Positions 51,894 through 60,388 of a stretch of 64,000 nucleotides of DNA are shown piece after piece. The notes beneath the pieces are model-generated. The model was not told the origin of the DNA. It did not search any database and saw nothing but the letters and a program-made list of their open reading frames with translations. The position numbers were made by a program, and so were the translations under genes. This DNA is from Pelomonas sp. V22 (lineage in GTDB: Bacteria > Pseudomonadota > Gammaproteobacteria > Burkholderiales > Burkholderiaceae_C): contig NZ_JAGIXS010000002.1 in NCBI RefSeq assembly GCF_030014915.1, positions 62,001-126,000 on the forward strand, in the 5' to 3' direction. Numbering within the stretch: the stretch's first letter is position 1; the number at the start of each line of letters is the position of its first letter.

Positions 51894-52985
51894 TTGGCAC
51901 TGTTCAAGAAGGCCACCAATGGCCAAGCATTCCTCAAGATGGGCCTCATGGGCTTTGCCGGCGACGGCAAGACCTTTACGGCTTCGCAGGTCGCCATTGG
52001 CATGGTTGAGCTCATGCGCCGTCGCGGCCTCGACATGGGCAACCGGCCGGCAATGTTCCTCGACACCGAAACTGGCTCCGACTGGGTGAAGCCGCTTTTC
52101 GATTCGGCCAACATCGAGTTGCAGGTCGCCAAGACGCGGGCGTTCGTCGATCTGATCGACGCCGTGAACGAGGCGGAGGCCAGCGGCTCGGTGCTGATGA
52201 TCGACTCGATCAGCCACTTCTGGCGCGTGCTGTGCGACGAGTACGCAACCCGCCGAAACCGCAAGCGCGGCCTGGAGTTCAGCGACTGGGCATGGCTCAA
52301 GTCCGAGTGGGCTCGCTTCACTGACCGTTTCGTCAATAGCCAGGCGCACATCATCATGTGCGGCCGCGCCGGCTTCGAGTACGACTTCTTCGAGGATGAG
52401 TCTGGAAAGAAGCAACTGGAGAAGACCGGCATCAAGATGAAGGCCGAGACGGAAACGGGCTATGAGCCCTCGATCCTCGTCCTGATGGAGAAGCACCAGA
52501 GCATCGCCGACAACCGCGTCTGGCGCACAGCAACGATCCTCAAGGATCGCTCCGACAAGATCGACGGCAAGACCTTCGAGAACCCGACGTTCAAGGACTT
52601 TCTGCCTCACATCGAGTTCCTGAACCTCGGCGGCCAGCAGTTCAGCATGGACACCAGCCGTGACAACGCAGCACTGTTCGCCGACGACGGAACGCCGAAG
52701 TGGCAGCGCGAGAAGCGAGCCAAAGAGATAGCGCTCGACGAGATCACCGAACTGCTCAACAAGCACCACGGCGGCTCGACGGCAGACGCCAAGCGCGCCA
52801 AGGCCGACTGGCTCGAGAAGGCCTTCAGCACCCGCAGCTGGGAGCGCGTCCAGTCTATGGACTGGGACACCGTGCGATCTGCTCGCAACTGGCTCTGGCT
52901 TCAGCTCGATGGCGTCGAGTACCAGATCGCCATCCCTGAGCACATGGCGAAGCCTGAAGAATCGTTCGAGGATGTACCGGCATGA
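51894..52985 (+). CDS. RecA-fold ATPase, Sak4-like or phage nucleotide-binding protein
   Basis: The 363-residue product has Walker A GFAGDGKTFTA near residue 21 and Walker B VLMIDSISHFW near residue 100, with FLDTETGSDWVKPLF after the first strand. Later segments ALDEITELLNKHHGG and SARNWLWLQLDGV are family-unassigned. RecA-core proteins like this (Sak4 group) mediate phage single-strand annealing recombination. A TTG start at 51894 is preferred because GGAG stands 6 bases ahead; TTG at 51882 is the alternative. Confidence 0.75.
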   Translation: MALFKKATNGQAFLKMGLMGFAGDGKTFTASQVAIGMVELMRRRGLDMGNRPAMFLDTETGSDWVKPLFDSANIELQVAKTRAFVDLIDAVNEAEASGSVLMIDSISHFWRVLCDEYATRRNRKRGLEFSDWAWLKSEWARFTDRFVNSQAHIIMCGRAGFEYDFFEDESGKKQLEKTGIKMKAETETGYEPSILVLMEKHQSIADNRVWRTATILKDRSDKIDGKTFENPTFKDFLPHIEFLNLGGQQFSMDTSRDNAALFADDGTPKWQREKRAKEIALDEITELLNKHHGGSTADAKRAKADWLEKAFSTRSWERVQSMDWDTVRSARNWLWLQLDGVEYQIAIPEHMAKPEESFEDVPA

Positions 52986-54391
52986 GCACGCACGCCAGCA
53001 ACTCACCGGCCTATGACGAGTTCGTCAGCCGCAAGCTCTCGCTGGTTCAGCCGTCCGGTATCTCGTCGGGATTCAGCCTGCCGGGTTCACTGTTCATGCA
53101 CCAGTCGGCGCTGACGGCATGGGCGCTGCGCCGTGGCCGTGCTGCGATCTTCGCGGATACCGGCCTGGGCAAGATGCGGATGGAATTGTGCTGGGCCGAT
53201 GCGGTCAACAAGCACACGAAGCAGCCCGTCATCATCCACACGCCTCTCGCCGTCGCCGCTCAGATCGCAGCCGAGGGCCGAAAGATCGGCATCGAGGCCC
53301 GCGTGATCCGAGAAGGCTCCGAAGTGTGGGAAGGCATCAACGTCATCAACTATGACCGCCTGCACAAGATCAACCCTAGCGACTTCGGCGGCGTGGTCCT
53401 AGACGAGTCCGGGTGCATCAAGCATGCAGAGACTCAGGCATTCAAGGCACTGACCGAGGCCTACCGCAATACCCCGTTCAAGCTGCCAGCCACGGCCACG
53501 CCAGCGCCGAACGATTGGACGGAGCTTGGCACTCATGCGGAGTTCCTGGGGATCTGCACGAAGGCCGAAATGCTGGCCGAGTACTTCATGCACGACGGCG
53601 GCGACACAAGCGCCTGGAGGCTGAAGGGCCACGCACGCGGAGCCTTCTGGCGCTGGGTATCGAGCTGGGGTGCAATGATCCGCAAGCCGTCCGATCTCGG
53701 CTTCGATGATGGTGCCTACAACCTGCCGCCGCTCAAGCTCCACGAGCATCTGGTCGGCACTGAAATGCCGCTCAATGGCGCGCTTTTCGCCATGGAGGCG
53801 CAGACCCTCAGTGAGCGCCGCGATGCTCGCCGCCTGAGCCTTGAGGATCGCGTCCAGGCGTGCGCTGACCGGGTGAATGCTGATGCCTCTGAGGCGTGGG
53901 TCGTCTGGTGCGACCTGAACGCTGAAGGTGATGCACTGACAAAGGCGATTGAAGGCGCAGTGCAGATCGCCGGCTCCGACTCCATCGAGGTCAAGGAGCA
54001 GCGACTCACAGACTTTGCGGAGGGTCGCATTCGTGTCCTGGTCAGCAAGCCGTCGATCTGCGGATGGGGGCTGAACTGGCAGCACTCCGCACGCATGGCT
54101 TTCGTCGGCGTGACTGACAGCTATGAGGCGTACTACCAAGCCGTCCGCCGCTGCTGGCGCTTCGGGCAGACAAGGCCCGTTGACGTTCACATATTCGCCA
54201 GCAAGGCAGAGGGCGCTGTGGTTGCCAACCTGCGCCGCAAGGAACGCGAAGCCGCCGAAATGGCCGCGAGCCTGTCCGAAGAAACACGCGAGGCCGTGAT
54301 GGCCGAAGTGAAGGGCCTGACCCGTCAGACCAATGACTACAACGCGGGCCGCACTGTGCAAGTGCCCGCATTCTTGAAAGCCGCCGCATGA
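52982..54391 (+). CDS. SNF2-type superfamily 2 helicase
   Basis: The 469-residue product has motif I ADTGLGKMRMELCW, motif II VVLDESGCIKH (DESxxxK type), and motif III TATPAPNDWTELG. C-terminal motifs V/VI follow as SICGWGLNWQHSARM and YYQAVRRCWRFGQTRPV, the RxxQxxR-like region of SNF2 translocases. No extra domains are seen. It overlaps the methyltransferase gene by 4 bases. Phage helicases of this type may remodel replication or recombination intermediates, or guide the paired methylase. Confidence 0.88.
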   Translation: MSTHASNSPAYDEFVSRKLSLVQPSGISSGFSLPGSLFMHQSALTAWALRRGRAAIFADTGLGKMRMELCWADAVNKHTKQPVIIHTPLAVAAQIAAEGRKIGIEARVIREGSEVWEGINVINYDRLHKINPSDFGGVVLDESGCIKHAETQAFKALTEAYRNTPFKLPATATPAPNDWTELGTHAEFLGICTKAEMLAEYFMHDGGDTSAWRLKGHARGAFWRWVSSWGAMIRKPSDLGFDDGAYNLPPLKLHEHLVGTEMPLNGALFAMEAQTLSERRDARRLSLEDRVQACADRVNADASEAWVVWCDLNAEGDALTKAIEGAVQIAGSDSIEVKEQRLTDFAEGRIRVLVSKPSICGWGLNWQHSARMAFVGVTDSYEAYYQAVRRCWRFGQTRPVDVHIFASKAEGAVVANLRRKEREAAEMAASLSEETREAVMAEVKGLTRQTNDYNAGRTVQVPAFLKAAA

Positions 54392-55278
54392 ACTGCATCG
54401 ATCAAGTCGTCACCGACAGCTATACCGCCATCAATGGCGATTGTGTGGAGGCGCTGAAGGGCCTGCCCGACCAATGCATCGGGTTCAGCATCTTCAGCCC
54501 GCCGTTTGCATCGCTCTACACCTACAGCAACAGCCCCCGCGACATGGGCAACGTGCGCAACGATGCCGAGTTCTTCGAACACTTCGATTTCCTGATCGCA
54601 GAGCTTCGCCGCGTCATGGCTCCGGGTCGGAATGTGTCTTTTCACTGCATGGACTTGCCCAGTAGCAAGGAGCGCGACGGGGTGATCGGCCTGAAGGACT
54701 TCCCCGGCGATCTGATTCGCGCATTCCAGAAGCATGGGTTCGTGTTTCACAGCAAGGTCACGATCTGGAAAGACCCAGTGACCGCCATGACTCGCACCAA
54801 GGCGCTGGGCCTGCTGCACAAGAGCATCCGTGAGCGCAGCGAAATGTGCCGCCAGGGAATCCCGGACTACCTCATCACCATGCGCGCACCAGGCGAGTCT
54901 GCCGTCCATGTGACCCATACCGTGGACGAGTTCCCTGTCCACCTTTGGCAGCGGATCGCCAGCCCGGTTTGGATGGACATAAACCCGAGCGACACCCTGC
55001 AATACCAGTCAGCCCGCGACCACGAAGACGAGAAGCACATCTGCCCGCTTCAGCTTGAAGTGATCCGCCGTGGCGTGCTTCTGTGGAGCAATCCCGGAGA
55101 CATTGTGCTGTCCCCGTTCATGGGCATCGGCAGCGAGGGATTCGTGGCGCTGGAAATGGGGCGTCGGTTCGTCGGGGTGGAGCTGAAGAAAAGCTACTTC
55201 GACCAAGCTAAACGCAACCTGGCCGGCGTGCTGGCGAACCGCGCACAAGACCTGTTCACCGAACCGGTGGCCGCATGA
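54388..55278 (+). CDS. DNA methyltransferase, SPPF-type (N4-cytosine or N6-adenine)
   Basis: The 296-residue product carries motif IV ISPPFASLYTYS and motif I VLSPFMGIGSEGFVALEMGRRFVGVEL in the circularly permuted (beta-class) order, with the catalytic motif first and the SAM motif late. The SPP(F/Y) form is usual for N4-cytosine enzymes but is not decisive. No nuclease partner is near, so it looks like an orphan methylase for phage DNA protection or regulation, coupled to the SNF2-like helicase just upstream. Confidence 0.87.
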   Translation: MNCIDQVVTDSYTAINGDCVEALKGLPDQCIGFSIFSPPFASLYTYSNSPRDMGNVRNDAEFFEHFDFLIAELRRVMAPGRNVSFHCMDLPSSKERDGVIGLKDFPGDLIRAFQKHGFVFHSKVTIWKDPVTAMTRTKALGLLHKSIRERSEMCRQGIPDYLITMRAPGESAVHVTHTVDEFPVHLWQRIASPVWMDINPSDTLQYQSARDHEDEKHICPLQLEVIRRGVLLWSNPGDIVLSPFMGIGSEGFVALEMGRRFVGVELKKSYFDQAKRNLAGVLANRAQDLFTEPVAA

Positions 55279-55430
55279 CCATCCACCCCCGCCAATCCGT
55301 CCTGGCCGCTTTCGAGCGCGCCCTATCGCTGTCGCCGTGCCGCGAATCTGCTGCGGCAGCAGTGGCCGCCAGCCTCGGCCTGCCTGTTGAGGCGGTGCTG
55401 GAAGTTGTTGCCGAACTGGAGGCCGCATGA
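55275..55430 (+). CDS. Very small hypothetical protein (51 residues)
   Basis: The product starts MTIHPRQSVLAAFERAL and is Ala/Val/Leu-rich and helical (AASLGLPVEAVLEVVAELEAA). The last part resembles a helix-turn-helix recognition unit. It overlaps the methylase stop and the next start by 4 bases each, the main evidence that it is translated. Confidence 0.6.
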   Translation: MTIHPRQSVLAAFERALSLSPCRESAAAAVAASLGLPVEAVLEVVAELEAA

Positions 55431-56830
55431 ACTGCAACAACACCCCCAAGTGCGATAAGCCGTGCGGAGATTGCACGCAGGAATGGCCTAGGCCGGATGG
55501 GAGTTATCCATCGGAACACGTCCTATCGATTTCCGCCGCAATGCAAGACGCTGCGATCCGCTACGCAGGCGGGCATGCTGTTGACTTCGACCAAGAAGCG
55601 GCAGCCCTCGCCACCCGCCCGCAGCAGGCCGGCGCTGTGCCCGCAAACCAATCCTCAGCAGAGGCACATGAGCCGCTGTTCTGGTATCGGCCCTGCGGCG
55701 ACGGCCTCTATGAAGGCCCCGTTTATCACAAGTCGGTCGGCGGGAAGATGCTGCGCGACGAGAAGCCGGGCGAGTGGGTGCCGCTCTTCCCTGGAGCCCA
55801 GCCCCAGCCCAAGAGTACGCAGGAACCCTATGGCTTTGAATCTGGCCTGGTGCAACTGCTGAACGAGGCGCGGTGCCTGTCGAAAGAGACGGTCGGCAAT
55901 CGTGAGCTTGCAGGCCGCGTGATGAAGTACATCCGCATGTACTGGGACACAGCCGCCCAAGCCCCCGCGCCTGGGGCTGGAAAGCCCGTGGCATGGATGT
56001 ATGAGCACGACGGCTGCCATGATGAGCCGATCCTGACTATTAGCCGCTGGCCAGAATGCAGCGGGCCATGGAACGAAACGCCGCTGGACGCGCTGGCTCT
56101 AGCAAAGCACGCCATCGAGAAGGTCTGGTTTGATGCCGTGGGCGTCGGCAACGGTGAGCACTCCATCAGCGAGGCGGCGCGGACGCGCGTGGAGTTCGCG
56201 GCCGACGCGCTTAAGCTTGGCCTGAGGCTGCCAAGCGCTCTGCGCAAGACCGAAGTGGAGACACCAATTTCGCAGCCCCAGACCACGGTGGCGATGGTCG
56301 AGCCCGCTGCTTACTTGACCGAGCAGGATGACGGTCAAATCATGCTCTGGACACCAGACGATTTGTGTGAAGCCAGGACGTACTGCGAGGACGGGGTTGA
56401 ACCAACTCCTCTATACCTCGTCCCAGCCCAAGCCCCCGCAGTAGTGGATGGCAAGGCTCCCACCTACAGCAGCACGCAGGCGACGAAGTGCGCCGGATGC
56501 GGCAAGCACAAGCACACGCCCCTGCGCATCGACGCGATGGGCGGCTATGTCTGCCTGACCTGCATCGACAAGAAGCTCGGTGGCCTGCTGGGCGAGTTCG
56601 GCTGCGAAGACGACCCGCAGCGCAAGGACGCCGAGCGGTATCGGTGGCTGCGCAGCGACGAGATCGAGGTGCCAGCCAGCCAGCGCGAAATCAATGTGGT
56701 GCGGGCAGCCATGCCGTTCCGCGAGGACCAGCAAGACGAAACGCTTTTTGGCGATGCGCTCGACGCTGCCATCGACGTGGCGATGGGTGAATCCGATGTG
56801 CCGGTACACCACATGGGAGAGAAGCCGTGA
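55427..56830 (+). CDS. Mosaic multidomain phage protein
   Basis: The 467-residue product looks built of several short modules. They are a Cys-rich start (MNCNNTPKCDKPCGDCTQEW), EPLFWYRPCGDGLYEGPVYH, the module YGFESGLVQLLNEARC...VGNRELA (about residues 135-170), PVAWMYEHDGCHDEP, PAAYLTEQDDGQIMLW, a zinc ribbon (CAGCGKHKHTPLRIDAMGGYVCLTC), and an ending RKDAERYRWLRSDEI. The middle module recurs in the gene at 59921. Such accreted early proteins are common in lambdoid phages of unknown role. Confidence 0.7.
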   Translation: MNCNNTPKCDKPCGDCTQEWPRPDGSYPSEHVLSISAAMQDAAIRYAGGHAVDFDQEAAALATRPQQAGAVPANQSSAEAHEPLFWYRPCGDGLYEGPVYHKSVGGKMLRDEKPGEWVPLFPGAQPQPKSTQEPYGFESGLVQLLNEARCLSKETVGNRELAGRVMKYIRMYWDTAAQAPAPGAGKPVAWMYEHDGCHDEPILTISRWPECSGPWNETPLDALALAKHAIEKVWFDAVGVGNGEHSISEAARTRVEFAADALKLGLRLPSALRKTEVETPISQPQTTVAMVEPAAYLTEQDDGQIMLWTPDDLCEARTYCEDGVEPTPLYLVPAQAPAVVDGKAPTYSSTQATKCAGCGKHKHTPLRIDAMGGYVCLTCIDKKLGGLLGEFGCEDDPQRKDAERYRWLRSDEIEVPASQREINVVRAAMPFREDQQDETLFGDALDAAIDVAMGESDVPVHHMGEKP

Positions 56831-57363
56831 GCGCCAAGGAGGACAAGCTCACCGCCGAGCGGCTGCGCGAGCTGTTGACCTACGACCCCGAGACGGGCCT
56901 GTTTATCCGGCGCGTCAACCGCCCTGGGAAATGGGGCAAGGCCGGCACCGTAGCTGGACACATCAACGCCCACGGCTATCGGGTGATCTGGATCGGCGCC
57001 AACCACATGGCGCACCGGCTGGCGTGGCTGTACGTGCATGGCGCTTGGCCTGACGGCCAACTCGACCACATCAACCAGGACAAGACCGACAACCGCCTGG
57101 AGAACCTGCGGCTTGTCACGCACGCCGAGAACATGCAGAACCGGCCTCACCAACGGAACAACTCCACGGGGCTCAAAGGCGTACTGCCTCGCACCAAGTA
57201 CGGCGGGTGGCCCGCATTGATCTGCGCCAACAACAAGCAGATTTGGCTTGGCACGTTCGACAGCCCGGAGGCGGCCCACGCGGCCTACTGCGCTGCTGCG
57301 GCTCGCCTTCACACCCACAACCCCGTGGCAAATCCCGTACTTTCACAGGACACACCGACATGA
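56827..57363 (+). CDS. HNH-AP2 homing-type endonuclease
   Basis: The 178-residue product has the N-terminal PETGLFIRRVNRPGKWGKAGTVAGHINAHGYRVI pattern and the HNH core AHRLAWLYVHG, QLDHINQDKTDNRLENLRLVTHAENMQN. A C-terminal AP2/ERF-like DNA-binding domain follows (TGLKGVLPRTKYGGWPALICANNKQIWLGTFDSPEAAHAAYCAAA). This is the classic phage HNH/AP2 free-standing homing endonuclease layout, so it is likely a selfish insertion in the early operon. Confidence 0.9.
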   Translation: MSAKEDKLTAERLRELLTYDPETGLFIRRVNRPGKWGKAGTVAGHINAHGYRVIWIGANHMAHRLAWLYVHGAWPDGQLDHINQDKTDNRLENLRLVTHAENMQNRPHQRNNSTGLKGVLPRTKYGGWPALICANNKQIWLGTFDSPEAAHAAYCAAAARLHTHNPVANPVLSQDTPT

Positions 57364-57671
57364 CCCGATTCACATCCATCACGCTCATTGCCGCTGTTGC
57401 CATTCTGGCCGGCTGCGGCCCCGATCCAGACATGGAGATGCGCAAGCGCAGCCAAAGTGCACCGCCCGTTGCGATTGCCGACGGCGCGCCACGCGTGACC
57501 GTCGAGCGGATCGGCGTGTTTCTCGATGACCTTGCCTACGGTGAGCGCCGGGGTGTCTATGTCATCCGCGACAACGCCACGGGGAAAGAGTTCATCGGCG
57601 TGTCTGGCGTTGGCATCACCGAGACCGGCTCGCACCAGTCGGGCAAGGTCAGGATGAGCGATGAACGCTGA
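57360..57671 (+). CDS. Small lipoprotein
   Basis: The 103-residue product starts MTRFTSITLIAAVAILAGCG, a signal peptide with lipobox LAGC. The mature part contains VERIGVFLDDLAYGERRGVYVIRDNATGKEFIGVSGVGITETG, a short beta-rich domain seen in phage and plasmid lipoproteins of unknown function. The start at 57360 overlaps the HNH-AP2 stop by 4 bases. Early phage lipoproteins can block superinfection, but that is speculation here. Confidence 0.75.
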   Translation: MTRFTSITLIAAVAILAGCGPDPDMEMRKRSQSAPPVAIADGAPRVTVERIGVFLDDLAYGERRGVYVIRDNATGKEFIGVSGVGITETGSHQSGKVRMSDER

Positions 57672-57698
57672 CCCAATCCCCCTGCCGAGCACAACACC

Positions 57699-58010
57699 AT
57701 GACCACTACCAGCAGCACTCGCCCGTGGGGGCGTGCGGACCTGATGGCGACGGCCGCAGTGCGTTACTGCCTGGGCCGTTCCTCCTACATCGTCGGTGAC
57801 TGCGTGGACTGGCTCATCGAGCAGCAGCACGCTATCGAGCCGGCCACTCTCAAGATCATCGTTCGTGACATCCGCGAAGCCGTGCAGCGGGACGAAGAAG
57901 CCCGCGAGCGCGGCGATCAGTGCCTACCGCTTGGCATGGACATGGACCGGAGCGAGTGGGAGCGCGCCTTGCGCAGCATCGACAACCCAATCCCTGCCGG
58001 TCGCACATAG
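57699..58010 (+). CDS. Conserved small early phage protein
   Basis: The 103-residue product contains WGRADLMATAAVRYCLGRSSYIVGDCVDWLI, a motif run seen in several lambdoid early proteins, then a helical part (RDIREAVQRDEEARERGDQCLPLGMDMDRSEWERAL). Function unknown. It lies 27 bases after the lipoprotein gene. Confidence 0.7.
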   Translation: MTTTSSTRPWGRADLMATAAVRYCLGRSSYIVGDCVDWLIEQQHAIEPATLKIIVRDIREAVQRDEEARERGDQCLPLGMDMDRSEWERALRSIDNPIPAGRT

Positions 58011-58017
58011 GAAAACC

Positions 58018-58569
58018 ATGACCACCACACCCGAAGCACTGACCCTGGGAGGCCTGATGGCAATGCGCCTTCCGCGCGATGCCGAAGAGTGTCGCCTGAC
58101 CATCCGCATTGAGAACCCTGGAGGCCTGACCGCGCACCAGACCGTCGATGTGGTGTCAGCGCAGTTCGGCTTCGACTGGGAAGCGCGGCAGCTCGTGCTG
58201 ACGCCAAGCCGCCCTATGTCGGCCATGAGCGCCCAAGACCTTGAAGACCTGCGCAAGAGCGCCCGCGCCGGCCAGTCGTGGCACGCCTACCAAGCGCACA
58301 AGCGGCACAGCGACGAGAAGGACGCACTGCAAGCAAAGCTCACCGCAGTGGAGGCAGAGCGTGAACAGCTACGCGCAGAGGTGGAAGCGCTGCGCGGCCT
58401 GAAACCGGAGGTTCCTCCCCGGCCGCCGCACAACAACGACGCCAGCTACCAGCACCACGCGCTGCCGCGCTATGGCCTGCGCTGGAACGGGCCAGGCCAG
58501 CCCGTGTCTGTGCCGATGGACGACGGCTACTGGACGCCGTTCCACCTGGCACTTGAAGCCGCTGTCTGA
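58018..58569 (+). CDS. Hypothetical early protein with coiled coil
   Basis: The 183-residue product starts MTTTPEALTLGGLMAMRLPRDAEECRL. It has an alpha/beta-looking first half (PGGLTAHQTVDVVSAQFGFDWEARQLVLTPS), a charged coiled-coil helix near residues 105-125 (ALQAKLTAVEAEREQLRAEVEALRG), and an ending YGLRWNGPGQPVSVPMDDGYWTPFHLALEA. The start at 58018 follows the previous stop by 7 bases; the longer reading in this frame is rejected. Confidence 0.65.
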   Translation: MTTTPEALTLGGLMAMRLPRDAEECRLTIRIENPGGLTAHQTVDVVSAQFGFDWEARQLVLTPSRPMSAMSAQDLEDLRKSARAGQSWHAYQAHKRHSDEKDALQAKLTAVEAEREQLRAEVEALRGLKPEVPPRPPHNNDASYQHHALPRYGLRWNGPGQPVSVPMDDGYWTPFHLALEAAV

Positions 58570-58634
58570 TTCCCATCCCCCATTGCCGCACATCGGCACA
58601 ACCCCGGCCAACAGGCCATTCCAAGGAGATTTCA

Positions 58635-59039
58635 ATGATGCACGTCGGTTCCGGTATCCGCGACGAATGGAAGTTCACCTACACCGCCAGCAAACTGGCC
58701 GAGGGCGCCCGTGCGCAGAAGGCGTTCCGCGAGTCGCGTGCAGCCTGGTGGACGGAGCAAAAGGCCAAGGTGATGACCGAGATTCGTGAGTCCGGCGTCA
58801 GTGTCAACGAGAGCGTGGCGGCCCAGGTTGCCAACTACGCGACCAGCGCCATGCAAGGCCCGCAGGTCACGATCAATGCCGACCTGACGCGCAAGCTCGC
58901 CGAGTGCCACGCCAAGATCGGCACGCATACCCAGGCTGTGGCTGAGTACGACGGCTGGGTGCAGGTTCTGGAGGCCAACGCCGAAAGCCGCCTGGAGCTG
59001 ACCCAGGCCGACTGGCTCTACTTCTTCGGCAAGGCCTGA
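58635..59039 (+). CDS. Hypothetical early phage protein
   Basis: The 134-residue product is helical and charged: MMHVGSGIRDEWKFTYTASKLAEGARAQKAF, later VTINADLTRKLAECHAKIGTHTQAVAEYDGWVQVLEAN, and an ending ADWLYFFGKA. AAGGAG stands six bases ahead of the first ATG. No family recognised. Confidence 0.65.
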   Translation: MMHVGSGIRDEWKFTYTASKLAEGARAQKAFRESRAAWWTEQKAKVMTEIRESGVSVNESVAAQVANYATSAMQGPQVTINADLTRKLAECHAKIGTHTQAVAEYDGWVQVLEANAESRLELTQADWLYFFGKA

Positions 59040-59094
59040 CGGCAAACGGGCGGCCCTGTGGTCGCCCACTTCCCATCCCCTGCACCCGTACATC

Positions 59095-59736
59095 ATGACC
59101 AAAGAACGCCCCATCCTTTTCAGCGGCCCGATGGTCCGCGCCATCCTGGCCGGCACGAAGACGCAGACGCGGCGAGTTCTGAAGCAGGCAACCGGCCCGA
59201 GCCTCAGCGTTGACTGCAGCGACAACGGCGTGGCCGAACTGTCATGGCTGTGGGGCGATGGCCCAGGCTACGACGTGAACGAAACGATCAAGCACGTGCC
59301 GTGCCCCTACGGTCAGCCCGGCGACCGGCTGTGGGTGCGCGAATGCTGGGCTCGCGACGACGAGGACGGAGCGTTGATGTACCGCGCCGACCTTGGCCTA
59401 GGTGGGTCTGCTGACGACTGGGAGCGCAACCGCCTGGACGGCGTGCCGCGATTCCGCTGGCGTCCCAGCATCCACATGCCCCGCTGGGCCAGCCGCATCA
59501 CCCTGGGGGTGGCCGGCGTGCGCGTGGAACGACTGCAGGGCATCAGCAAAACCGACGCGCTGGCCGAGGGCATCGTGCAGCTCAAGGACGGTGGCTACGG
59601 CCTTCCGGCCGGCGAGCACTACCACTCGGCAGACCCGCGCCAGAGCTACCTGAGCTTGTGGGAGGCCATCAACGGCCCGGGCAGCGTCGAGGCGAATCCC
59701 TGGGTCTGGTGCGTCGAGTTCGCACGCACGGCCTGA
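59095..59736 (+). CDS. ASCH-like conserved phage protein
   Basis: The 213-residue product starts MTKERPILFSGPMVRAILAGTKTQTRRVLK, a hallmark of a widespread phage family related to the ASCH (RNA-binding) fold. It continues with PYGQPGDRLWVRECWA, WRPSIHMPRWASRITLGVAGVRVERLQGIS and WEAINGPGSVEANPWVWCVEF. Members are often called 'morphogenetic' or ASCH-domain proteins; the true role is unknown. Confidence 0.82.
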   Translation: MTKERPILFSGPMVRAILAGTKTQTRRVLKQATGPSLSVDCSDNGVAELSWLWGDGPGYDVNETIKHVPCPYGQPGDRLWVRECWARDDEDGALMYRADLGLGGSADDWERNRLDGVPRFRWRPSIHMPRWASRITLGVAGVRVERLQGISKTDALAEGIVQLKDGGYGLPAGEHYHSADPRQSYLSLWEAINGPGSVEANPWVWCVEFARTA

Positions 59737-59759
59737 AATCCAAGCCCCTGCCGACGAAC

Positions 59760-59924
59760 ATGAACGAACAACCCCAACCAACCCGATTCGAGCCGGTGCC
59801 AGCGATGCCCATCGTTGTCCTTAGCCACGGCAAAGATGAATGCAAGGTGCTTGTCGCTGGCGAGGTGTTTGCTGGCGGCACGCTGAGAGCAGCTATTGAA
59901 TTAGCACAGAAAGGGAAGCAATGA
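59760..59924 (+). CDS. Small hypothetical protein (54 residues)
   Basis: The product MNEQPQPTRFEPVPAMPIVV continues with a short beta-like stretch and ends ELAQKGKQ. It overlaps the next start by 4 bases. Too little sequence for a function. Confidence 0.55.
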   Translation: MNEQPQPTRFEPVPAMPIVVLSHGKDECKVLVAGEVFAGGTLRAAIELAQKGKQ

Positions 59925-60388
59925 CACAAGCGGACCAACTGGCTAGAGCGCTGGAGCAGATTCTCTCTGTCGAAACTCAGTTTGATGCAGCTGCGGCAGA
60001 ACAGCAGGCACGCGAAGCCCTCGCCGCTTATCGTGCGCAGGCAACTACTACCGGAGCTGCTACTACCGGAGCTGCGGTACTACCGGAGCAGGCTGTGGCC
60101 TATGGATTCGAGTCTGGACTTGTGCAGCTATTGAACGAGGCGCGCTGCCATTCCGCGAGGACCGTTGGAAATCGTGAGCTTGCTGCCAGGATCATCGAGT
60201 ACATGAAGCCATACGCCTCCACTCACCGTGTAGCGCATCCGCAGACGCCTGAGCAGATCGAAGCACTAGCCCACCGCATAGCCTGGCGCTACAAGAAATC
60301 CAGCGACCCGCACCACTCGGACACCTACACGTTCAACAAGGACGCGTTGATTCAGTTCGCTGCCGCCATTGGCAAGGAGAAGGTATGA
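59921..60388 (+). CDS. Early phage protein sharing a module with the mosaic protein
   Basis: The 155-residue product has a helical start (MTQADQLARALEQILSVETQFDAAAAEQQAREALAAY), a low-complexity Thr/Ala stretch encoded by a 15-bp tandem repeat, then YGFESGLVQLLNEARC and VGNRELAARII. These match residues of the mosaic protein at 55427-56830 almost word for word. Its C-terminus is PEQIEALAHRIAWRYKKSSDPHHSDTYTF, another module common in phage early proteins. Function unknown. Confidence 0.65.
   Translation: MTQADQLARALEQILSVETQFDAAAAEQQAREALAAYRAQATTTGAATTGAAVLPEQAVAYGFESGLVQLLNEARCHSARTVGNRELAARIIEYMKPYASTHRVAHPQTPEQIEALAHRIAWRYKKSSDPHHSDTYTFNKDALIQFAAAIGKEKV
60044..60091. repeat. Short tandem repeat CTACTACCGGAGCTG
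   Basis: A 15-bp unit CTACTACCGGAGCTG occurs twice with a third, diverged copy, giving a TTTGAATTGAAV-like protein linker inside the 59921 gene. Length variation here would keep the frame because the unit is a multiple of three. Confidence 0.7.

Noticed and set aside
52982-55278. SNF2-like helicase plus methylase as a DISARM or complete restriction-modification system
   Set aside because: The other core components (nuclease, DUF1998 protein, specificity subunit) are absent nearby.
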